In this document: one piece after another, positions 13,401-25,400 of the stretch
Layout: each line of letters starts with the position of its first letter
How positions within the stretch are numbered: position 1 is the first letter of the stretch
DNA from: Marisa cornuarietis
Lineage: Eukaryota; Mollusca; Gastropoda; Architaenioglossa; Ampullariidae
Assembly: GCA_004794655.1 (NCBI GenBank)
Contig: SMMW01000538.1
Span: 62,001-126,000 of the forward strand
Length of the DNA: 64,000 bases
Direction: 5' to 3'
The notes under the pieces: model-generated
Seen by the model: only the letters and a program-made list of their open reading frames with translations
Told to the model about the DNA's origin: nothing
Databases searched by the model: none
Position numbers and translations under genes: made by a program

Positions 13401-16400
13401 TATTTGAATGCATAAAAGAGACTCAACCCTGAAAACATACTTTTTGTTGGATCTTCTTCTGTAGCTCTTCTTTTTGTGCTTGCTGTTGGGCTGATAATGC
13501 TGCCAAACGAACTTCACGGTCCCTGAATAAAAAAAAAGCACTTATTTACTAAGGGAAGCTTATTTGGTTTAAAAAAAAATAAAATTTGAATTCTGCAGTG
13601 AGAGTCAGTGAGGTTACATGTTTTTATTTACACATTTCCTTAGCTCAACATCTTATGGTTTCTGCATGTATCCTAATAAGTCAGACCATATGTGACCCTC
13701 CACGACAAAATGAGTCTTAAGTCGCGCGGAGCACTTTCGTGCTAGAGGCTCCAAAAGGTGATTGGGGTCAATTTTGTGGTTCGACATTTCTTTAAAAATG
13801 GATTCCTTGGTTATTAAACTAACAGGAAAACACACTGCTATGTTAAAATAAAAGTTATAAATTGTCTTAAAATACATTTTAATCAAGGTACCCCACTGCG
13901 ATCCATCTCGAACTCCAAAAGAAAATGACAAAATTCAAATGCTGTTTCAGTACCATTTCCTTGACAGAACCCCATCGTGTTATACCTTGCCAGAAAGACC
14001 AGTCTGTATTTCAGTCTCTGTAATGACTGATTCAAATATTAATTATTCAGATGCTTTATCTACTAAAGTTTAGAAGTAAACAAATCTTGTCGTTGATTTC
14101 GACACTATCCAACGGGAGAATCAGATACTGATATGTCCTTGGTAACAATGCGAAAGGCCCTTAGCGATTGGCTGAAGGGGATGAAACTTGTTCCTTCCCT
14201 CAGGTTTTGTTCACATGTGCTGTGTACAGTGAAAGCATCGCGAACTCATATCTGAGTGATGAAGCATTATTAGCTTTCAATCCATGAAGCCAGTGGAATA
14301 TTTTGTGGTTTTTTAATAAAGAGGAAAGTGTTTATTCAGTGTTGTGTGAATTAACAGTGCGTGTGCATGAGCAAGCACGTGATTTGGCATGAAAGTTGTG
14401 CTTCTAGAAATTTTTATTTTTGTGTGGCCCGCCAGTTCTCTAAGTTCCGGTATGTCAAAGGATACAGTTTTCTTCATTCTTTTATGTTCTACTCATTTTT
14501 GCCAAACTAGTAGATACTTTTTGAATATTGTGCTTTTTCTGTGAGTGTGCATGCTAAGTGTCATGAACCAGCCCGGTTCAAGGCCAGAACAACATGGCTG
14601 AAGTCGGGGTAGCATAATTATAGGGGACAGAAGTCAGTCAAAGAGCGGTCAGCGAGGGGATCCTCTTGTTCGATTTCTATGTCTTGACAGGCTGCGGTGA
14701 TGGATGTGAGTGATTTAGGTCTTTGGACAGGGGGTAAGTTTAGGAAGTTTAGAGAATAGCACAGTTGGTTGTAGTTTGTTAGTAACACTGCGATAGTGTC
14801 AGGGCTGGAAAGATTTGGGTTTGTGGGTCATGTGGTTAGCCGGGTATACAGCTTGGGGTAGATGTGTAGTCGAGGCCTTTCCCCATCAATCAAGTAGGGA
14901 CTACCGTCTCTGAGAGCAATCAGCTGTAACCAGCAAGACTGCAGAAGGGGGATCCGTTCTACGAACGTGCAGCGCTATTTGCTGGCACTTTCAGCATCCG
15001 TTGCCTGGGGCAACTGCTGGAGGTAGTGGCCGACAGGATATATCGTCTGTGTAGCACTGTCGCCTAACAGTTTCATCGCCGCTGTTGTTCGTTGCCTGGG
15101 GCAACCGCGAAGCAACAGTGCAGGCGGACTAGGGACAGTGTGCCTTAAATCCATCCTTGTTGTCTGGAGCAACTGTGCATGAGTAAACCTTCACCAGCAT
15201 GGACAGTAGGGTGTTAGAGCCATTCTACGGTCATCCACGACGAGGCGGCGAGGAAGCAGGCCATCGTAGAGACACGGCCATAATCCCAGTGGTGTGTACA
15301 CGCGCATGTGCCTACGTTCGGGGGACGTGGGGTGAATCGTTATGCTGACACCGGACTTATACTCAGCTGTGAGGAAAGTGTCTTTTATAGGTATTTTTTA
15401 TAATTACCTTGTGCAGGCCTTATGTCAGGCCACCCTTTTAACATCAAGTTTAACTGATTTCTATTCACCTATCCTTTTGTTTATTGTGTAAATAATAATT
15501 TGATTTGTACTGTACAACGGTGTTGTCAGTGTGATTGCAAGCGTGAGCGTCGATAGTGGTCTGTGTTTGCCCGTGGACGTGCGAAACAGCAAGCGAGAGG
15601 GTGTGGTAGGGTGGAAGTTGGAGTGAGGCGAGCCAGCAAGGTGTCCTCTTTCCCATCATGCGGTTTAGTCCCGGCCTTATCCCCACAGTTTCATCACACT
15701 AAGTAGCATGCAGTAACAGTTTTCTTCTGTTTATGTTTATTTCACTAACAGGGTAAGGCACTAAAAGTAGCATGCAGTATTTTATAATCAGGCAAAATTT
15801 AGTACACTATGAATAATTAGAAGTACCCGTTGCTAAGGGAAAACCTAGTAGAATCACTGAAAAATTTTGAACCCACTTTTCTCAAAAAGGCCACCACTGT
15901 ACTCGCACACTTCAAACTCTTAAAACTCACTTAATTTTAGGACTAGAAGAACAACTCTGGTATCAAAAGAAAGGTCAGAAACTGTACTTTTTAAAAATAT
16001 GCAAACTGCCATATCTCAAATTTCCTACTTAAGACTTATTTCGTCGTGGAGGATCACATATAATCAAAATATGCATGCACATATGCACATTTCTGGCATA
16101 TTTTCATCTTCAGTGTTAAGAACTAGCTAAGTGGTCTATGAGTTCTAACAGATACTATTACATTTCTTTACTGGTGCTGTTGTAAACTGTTCAAGAATGT
16201 TTTCAAAAACTAAAACTCTGTCAGCATCTGCAGACTGGTCCATCTACCAGCACCTGCCCAGTCCTCTGTGTTTTACATGTCTGACTCACTTTTCCTTGGC
16301 CCGCATAGCCTCCTGTCTCTCCTTTTCTCGCTCCTGCTGTTGCTGCTGAATTCGCGCATCTCGTTGCTTCCGCCGTTCTTGCATGTCTTGCAGTTTAGCG

Positions 16401-19400
16401 ACGCGTTCGGCCTCCAGAGCTCGCCGCCTTTCCTCTACCGCTGCCTCTTTGGCCTGCTTCTCTTCGTGTTTCCTGTGTCTCTCTTCCTGGAAGCACAGGT
16501 ATTACAGTTCTCAGCATGAAGGCTAGATTGGTCTGTAGCATCACAGAAGAATATTAAGACAATATGGGAAGCTGAAGTGATAAACATGCAAAGATCGCAA
16601 TAGTTTGGGTTTCTTCCCAAGAATTTTGAAAAAAGGGGGGAAAAAAATCTCTTTCATGTGGCTAAATTCTGGAGCAGATAGCATGGCTAAGATTTCCACT
16701 TTGCATTTATACTTGTGCACATGTCACCATAAGATTTTGAAATCTGCAAATCATTGAAATGGAGCAACAGTATGAAAAAAAGGCAGTTATTCTTTTGGGA
16801 TCAACTTACTATCATATCCTGAATGCGGGCTTCTGATTCCAGATGCTTAGACATTATGTCATGCCTTTTGTTCTGGGCCTCCAGAGTGTTAATGAAAGCA
16901 ATCTCATTTGCCTATAAACAACAAATCCAAATAACCTAACTTTATCAAAATGTCGAAAAATAATACATTCAAGAAAAAGCATCAAATGTAGGCTGAGATA
17001 CCAAAGAGTTAATTATCACAGGATGCATAAGAATTTGTGAAACCTTGGCTCTCTCTTCATGAGCCTTCTGAGCTGTTTCTTTCAAGTGCAGCTGTCTTTT
17101 CTCTTCTGCTCGCTGAAGCTTTTGCTCAACTGTTAAGCGTGCTTGTCGCATGAGCTCTTCCTTCAGTGTTCGCACCTCCTCCACCTGTCAGTAAATATAT
17201 ACACCAGATCAAAAGCAAGGCATAGTGCACACACATATATATATATATTCATATTCCCTTTGCATTCACACACACACGTTTAATGCCAATTACAAAAGGC
17301 AAAACTTCAAAAGTCACCTTCTTAGACAACTCTCTAAGACGCTCTGCCTTTTCTTGCAACAGTCTCTCTCTAAGTTCCTGCGCTTTGGCCTGTTTCTCTT
17401 CATGTCGCCGTCTTGATTCAGTGGGAGATCTGTGCAAAGAGATTATAAAGATTAAAGTTAATATAATCTAAAACTGAATTTGTTTTTACATGCACATAAC
17501 TGAACATCCCCTCTCCCATTTTTTTCTCTTCAAATTTTCTTCAGTTCCTGTTATTCAATTCCTTGTAAGGTAAGAGTGTCTTTTTTCATTTTAACTGTTG
17601 GTTACACTAAGAGTGTGTTTTTTTATAGTAACATTCCTCAAACAAGAAAATAATCCCCATAATTCCAAAACAAAGAACTCCCAAATACTCTGTATCAATA
17701 AATTTGCTGCCATACTACCTTTTCCTAGAGGGTGAAGACAGTTTTTCATGCATGTGAACACCATGTCCAGGAGTTCTTGCTTCTGCTTCTTCTACCAGCT
17801 CCCCCCAAGTTTTATTCCCCCTTGATGCCTGCTCAGCTAGATTTACAAATAAAAAGAACATTTTTATCATATTTCCCATCAAAAAAAATTTTGCTGAAAA
17901 ATTCAGTCAACATTTAAAAATAAAAATTCAAAGAAAAAGTTATTCAAAGGGCTAAATTATGTTGAAACTACTCTGAGACATATATACTGAGAAAAAAATC
18001 ACTGACCCTTCCAGGAATGAAGACAAGCAGCTCTGCATGAAGGATTTTTTTTGAAAAACTTTTGAATGAAGTAAAGAAACTTAAACTTACCTTAAATCTA
18101 CATTATACAGAAAAAAGCACAGACCAATATTACCTATATTACTTTAAATCGTTTACTGATTTCTTAAAATGAAAACTTTAACATCCATCAACCTTTTATG
18201 TTCAATAAGATCTTTTAATCCTATGATACCAATTTGTTCCCCTCAAAAAATCTATCAAAATGAGCATAAAAAGAAAACAACCCAGCCTGCATGAGTTCTT
18301 GGGCCCCTTACAGGACCCTTGCGGGCTGAGGAGTCCATCCCGTATGGGCTGGCACACTCGTAGCACGGCGGGGTTTGCAAACGGGATCTGCATGGGTCCC
18401 GTTCGGGACTTCGGAGGACCACCCATAACTTTCCCGCCGCTAAACCTCATCCATCCCGCCGCTATACCTCATCCATCCCACCCCTATACCTCATCAAACC
18501 CGCCCCTATAACTCATCCATCCCTCATCAAACCCGCCCCTATACCTCATCCATCCCGCCCCTATACCTCATCAAACCCACCCCTATACCTCATCAAACCC
18601 ACCCCTATACCTCATTCAAACCTGCAGAAGCCCCATTCAAATTCTCCACCACACCACTTAGCACACCAGAAAACAATATTACATCTTTCACACATTCAAT
18701 CACTCCTCTCTTACTCTTGATAAATACCAGCAGGCAAAAGATAGATATGATTCAACAATTTTTTTACATCATATTTGCATAAAAGCAAAAGATCAACAGC
18801 CAGTGTGACCGCAATGAGCTAATGTCTATTTACATCAAAAAGCCTGATGATGCTGGGTCCCAGGGCAGTTGCCGAAAGTGCCTGACAAAAAACAAAAAAC
18901 ACCATTAGAATCTTTAAACTCACAAAATTTGATTTTAAAATCACCTGCTGCCATAATTTAACTCTTCACAATAAAATGTTGAAAAAAACAGAACCCAGCA
19001 ATATGTTAGAAAAAAACATTTTAATTCTTAAACTGATTTGAGTAGGTTTACTCTAAGATTCTAAACACTGAGCTTTGGCTGCTATCTGCCTATAGCCAAG
19101 TTATTTCTAGTGCACAAGTTAGATAAACATGCTTCTTAAACACAACCGGCCTCTATTCCACCAACTTCAAAGCGGAAGTAGTGGCCATTCAGACCGGTGC
19201 CACCCACATTGAGAACAGCCCAGACACCTCCAACAACATCGTCTTCTTTACAGATGCACTATCTGTTCTACAGGCCTTACAGACTGCCAGAGACAAGGAA
19301 TTGAACGCCCTGACCACTGCTCTCTCCTCCTTATGCAGAAACCACACAGTCGTCTTACAGTGGATTCCCTCCCACTGCGGTGTATTTGGCAACGAAGCCG

Positions 19401-22400
19401 CAGACACTCTTGCCAAGGAAGGATCCACAAAAGAGCAGCAAGACAAGTCCACCACCTTCAATGAAGTCAAAACCATCATCAAGGCCAAACAGCATAACAA
19501 ATGGCTACAGCAGCACCCACGTTTCAACCAGAACGACCCATATTACCTGTTCACTAGGGCCGAACAGGTCATTATTTTCAGACTGAGGACAGGCCACAAC
19601 CGTCTCAATCACCACCTATACACCAAACTCCGGATCGGCCAGACGGACAGATGCCCGTGCCAGACAGACAGCCAGACAACAAAACATCTACTGCAAGAAT
19701 GCCCCATACACGAAGACCTCAGACACCGCATCTGGACTGATGAGACGCCGATATCAAGGAAGCTACACGGCAGTCTGGAGGACCTGCGGCGCACAGCATC
19801 ATTTGTACAAGAGGCAGGCGTATCCATTTGAGTGACCGACAACAACAACAACAAATGCAAACCATGAACAATAAAAGCATGCCCATGACAGTAAGTTAAA
19901 CCTGCGAATCTTAAATATGAGTGAGAGTGATTTGCTGTTATTTGCAAACAAACACAACCAACACTAAGTGGCTGTGTGCTGTCAGTGAGATGCTATTTTT
20001 TAGCATTGAAAAGTTGCTTTCACTAAACTTTTTCAGAAAATCATGTTAGTAATTGTTGGTTCCTGTTTAACTTCAATATTACATCAAAACAAATGTTTAA
20101 TTTTATGAATAATTTATCACTTTTTGTTTTCTAAGCCTCACGTTAACTTTAAAAGAATGGTATAAATGCACTTACCACCAGATGTCCTTCGGTTTCTCCC
20201 TCCATCCCTATCTCTGGCACTCGAAAACCACTTACGGGGTATGCTGTCGATGTAGCTTCTGAACCGCTGTTAAAGGTTCTTCTTACTGCAGCCATGCACA
20301 GAAGGAAATCATAATGAAAGGAAAAATATTAATGTATCTATGTAGTAATAAATCTGTAACTGGAGAGAAAATTCACTTCAAAAATCAGTTTTTTAAACTT
20401 TTCAGACTTTTGTATACATCAAAGCAGCCCAATAAAATCAAAACACACGAATGAGGACCCCCCTCATCTGAAGGGGAAGGAAGCTGTTCTTCCCTATCAC
20501 TCCACTAAATTTGTAGGTTAAGGCAAGCTCTGGGCTAAAAATTCTTTTCAAAACCCTCCGCACAAGCGAGGTCACAGAACCCCCCGTCCAATGCAATCTG
20601 GATTTGGGCTTTTTATGACATAATTGAGAAACTTCCTACATTGATGGGTGACGAATGGTTAGATAATGCATATAATTGCAATCCAGTCCCAATGCATTAT
20701 ATAAAACCTTAGGGACTTCATATAAAATAACAGTGTTCTGCGAGTCTAATTAAAACACTTTAATTAGAAAGGATAGCTTAAAAGGGTGTATGATACTAAC
20801 ACAATCTTTCAGGAAAGCCACTTTTGTCCTGAATTCTCTGCACACCTCCTCCTTCTGCCTATACGTTTCCTCATCTGAAACATCTGGAATTGCTGCTGGA
20901 GTCACCCCTTGATCACCTAGATTTCATAACTTCATATGTGGAGCAGGCCTTGAAGCATTTCTCTGTGCTCCTCAACAGAATGATCCAGTCTGTTCAGTAA
21001 TCTGCAATCAAAATATTAGTTCTTTAATGATCATCATTAAAAAAAGGCATTTCAATTCACTGACTTTTTTACAAATTCCACAGAGCCTTAAGGCTCATAA
21101 GGAGATGCATATATAAAAAGCCAAAACATGAATATTTGTAACATGTTTACCATAAAGTTTTACAGAAAGTTGGAAAATAAACTTACTAGAAAAATTATTG
21201 GAAACTGAACCAATGAGCTTAGTTAGTTTAAGTGCATGTATTTCCATTTCTTCCTGTTTATTAGCTTTAATGCAATGAGGAAGCAACAGGAAGTTGATGG
21301 TAAACACCACTTGTGGAGATAGGTTCATGTAGGCTGGCACCTTTTATTGTTGTTTGTTGATTAAAAAGGAAAACTAGCAAGAGGTAAAAATACTAGAATC
21401 ATATCACAACAAAGCAGTTGGCCCTGTAAACAGGTGTACAACATACAGAGATTACCCACCACAGGGTAACAGGCAGGGTAAACTGTTTTCATAAACACGT
21501 CATGAACGGTAAACCCATGCTTACATTAATAATGAAACACATGCAAGCTTATTTTCTTTAATTTCTAATCTCACTCACCATCAGATGGCTTTGTCCTTTG
21601 ACTTGCTCCTCTATTTTTTCCTCTTACTTCCAAACTACTTGTAAGCAGTGGCATTAATCTCCACTTTAGATCCATCCTTAGAGAGTTTTCAGACTGAAGC
21701 TGTGCACAAAGGGAAATTGAGATGGTTAGAAGTCAGACACAAATATTTCCATGTAATACATTTGTACATGAAGCCACAGTATACTTCAGGGTCATACGCA
21801 AACCAAACATACAAGCATACTGACTTACAAAATCAAAAAAAAAAAAAAAACTTTTCAATCAAGTGTGCTCTAAGCACCCCACCCTTTTCCCTGAACATAA
21901 TTATACCTGGCTGCCCACAATATTCCTTCTCAGAAGCATGCTTACTAAAAGTGCCTGCTCTATAGTAATAATTATCTTACGAGTAGCAACATAAATCTCT
22001 CATGTATTGATGAATTCTCAGTAGTTTTCAGCAGATGGTTATATATGCTCTCTCTCTCTCTTATACACACACACATCTATATGTAAAATATTCAATTTAC
22101 TTGAGGAAGAATCATGAAAATGGCAAACATAAAAATTTTGACAAACTATCAAGGAAAACAATACTTAAATAAAGGTGGAGATCATCTATCTTGTGAGACT
22201 GAGGTATAGTCAAACCCAGTCAGACTGAATGTCAGTTTAAATGTGAGAATCCCTCTCCCTGCAAAACAAAATACTAAAGCTCATAAAATCATGAAATTTA
22301 AGCAGCCACTTCAAAACACTTACTGGTACAGCAAAAATCCTGTTTGAGATGCAGCCTGATGAAATATTTTAGTTTTTCTTTCACTCAAGGGCAATTTATA

Positions 22401-25400
22401 ATACCACTCTCTCCCTCCAGTAGTTTTGTCATATACCATGTCAGTGGATTTACAACCCCTTCAGGATCTTGAATATTCTACACAAAGAAAGCAAACTACA
22501 GATCCTAAAGAACATGCTAAATAATGAAAAACTTTCATCAAAAACCTGTAATTACTGTCATCTTAGACAAATAATATATACATTATTGACATACATAAGC
22601 AGCAACATTAAAAAAGAAGCTTACTGGGGAAAGCTGGGGAAAGACAAATTGTTATCATGTGGTCAGATTTATGCATAAACACTGTTTTGTCTCTTTTTCT
22701 AATAGGCATCCTACATTGCTCAAAGATTACTTGAGGCTATTCACTTAGGTTTAGTTTGTTTAGTTGTTTCCATTGTGTTTAAATAAACTGTAATTGTGGC
22801 TGATCTTCATATTTGCAACAATATACAACAGCTTTACAACAAATGTTATTCTATATGCTAGAGGCCTAATTGCAGAATGCAAAACAATTTAAAATGAGGA
22901 CTGAAACTTAATAATATGTAAGCTCACAGCTGAAAAACACACTAAAAATTTATTGTAAAACTATGCTTACATGCTACTTTATATGAAAATTTATTATTCT
23001 AGATGTAACTGTTATGTCTCCACATTGTCTGTATATAATATATATCACATATCTTACCAAACTCTGCGGTGGCTCACCCTGTCAGGACTTCTGTCTGCTG
23101 TTCTCAATGATTAAGAAATGTGTTATGTGTAGCCTTGTTTGAGAATATGGCACAGTTCATACAGCTCACTACATTCATCTCGGCTCATCCTCAGCCATAC
23201 TGGAGACATCTGTTGACTGTGTTTGGTAGTCTGCTTCATTATTACAAAACACTTTGACTAAGCACGATCCTCGATCTTCAACCTTTCCTAGAAAAGGAAA
23301 TCAATAACATAAACACTAACTTTAAGCAAAGTCTGTATTCAAAACGTAGTTAAGTTTCAGTAGATTGAAAAGAAACGATTACGACACTAGGGCTATAGCT
23401 TACGGTACGCGAGTGTTCAAAACTTGTTATCAGGTATATTGCTAAGGACTTACAGGATAAATTGATTATAATGATTATTAGAAACACTAACATTTTGTAT
23501 CCAGAATTTTAAAATAAAATAGGCCTACCTTATATTACCACGAACTTGTATTTATACACGTACACCTCGATAATGTTATCCAGCGTCTTCCTAAGCGAGC
23601 ACATGCTACCAGCGGAAATACCACGTGAGAAAACAACGGCTCGGACTCAGCTAGAATTATATATAATTATATATATAAATTGAATTAAACTAATACGAGT
23701 AATCACAATATCGTACAAACAGTTTCAACTGGTATGAATAATTAATGTTAGAATATTTGACAGAACTTAAGGGCACACTTATTTCTTACTAATTTGTAAA
23801 CTCACTGCGATAGCTCGATCGGACCGGGTTATACAAACTAAAAGTTGAACAAATACAAAAAAGCACTACATTAGATGCACAAGTCTCAACTTTTGTAAAT
23901 ATTTAATACTATAATATTCAGAGCTTCGTTTAACTTAACTTTAAACTCACTTTATATTTCAAGACGTGTGGTGCGCTCCTGTGATGTGATGTAATGGACA
24001 AAGCCGTGTAACTGACAGTCGGAAAAGAGTGAGTAGCGAGTCGCGATGACGCGCTGGTTGTTGACGGTGGAATCCCAGCCTGAGGCGAGTCCGCAATCCC
24101 GCAGCTGGTCAGCGAATGCGGGCGCGGGGTCACACGGCGAGCGAAATGTCCGACATACCGGTCAGTGTAAAGCGCGTAACGGTTACGCCCGTTGGGAAGT
24201 ATGGCCATAAATGAGCGCCACAGCCCGTAGCCCGCATTTTCATCCCTCCTCCCATACGGGTCCCTTACAAATCCCGAATCTCTTGCAGGCTGGGAAGCTT
24301 GTTCAAGTAAAACTATAATTTCACTTACCATCGTGTGCAGCTACCAATGCATCCCAATCCATTGCTGGCTGAGATTCTTCTAAAGATCCCACTGTATTCT
24401 GTGAGTTGAAACAAAAGGGACTCGCTGCTCAATCTCATCACCAATTTCTTTATTCCTATCATACAACATGTACATTGCACGTCTGCTCAAATGAACTTAA
24501 AGTAAATTTTTTATTTTAAAAAATGATAAGTTAAACACTGCAACGCAAAAATAAAGAAAGAACAGAAAAGTAGCATTTGGCACACAGGGTTAGTCAAACA
24601 CTTAACACTTCAATGGTAGAAACTGTAGTGTGGCTAGGAGGATTTGCAGCCTCGTTACAGTTCTTCAACTGGATTAAGCAAACTGGGAGCAAACTGCATG
24701 TCTTTCATCCTGCCATATTGCATTCTATAGACATTATGTTTGCATGTTCTATTGCGTGCATCCATTTATGTTTTGTTATTACAATCGGACCTCGCTAAGT
24801 CGAACTCAAAGGGACCCGAAAAAAAATTTGACTTACGGAGTTTTCGAGTTAGGGAAAATGGCGTAATAGGCGCAGGTTAATCATAGACAATGTTTTTCCG
24901 ACTTAATTACTGAATTATAACCGTTAATTATACAGTATTATCGGTTTATACGGATGCATGTACTGCCATTTTCGCGGCACGTACAGCACGGAAAAAACCA
25001 CACCGACACGAACTCTCTTCAGTGCTCGTCCCGATAAGAGACTGACAAAGTGTAGAAAACGTATTTTTCACAGTAAGTTTGCGTGTAAACCACCAACGGT
25101 TCACTGGTCAAGTTACCGCCGCCACCGCCTGAAAGGATGGTCAAGGCTTGTGGTCATAAATCTTGACCAGTGATGCGCGGCCCACCGACTTGAAGTAGCC
25201 GTGAGAAAAGTCTAGTGTCGGCCAGTTCCCCTGAATCGGTCAGCTTCAAAGCAGGAACTGGTGTGAGAGTCAGTTAGTTGTCCACTGCGCAACTGAGCAC
25301 GCAAAAACCTTTTACACAAAGATGAAAGGAAAATGGGATAAAAGTGTCTTTCTTGAGACAGTTTGGAACATAGTTTGGAACAGTTTGAGACATAGTTGCA

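Noticed and set aside
23930..24331. 133-codon minus-strand frame continuing from SCAPER exon 9
   Set aside because: Exon 9 has a good GTAAGT donor, and the frame beyond it is a GC-rich repeat module with no SCAPER similarity.
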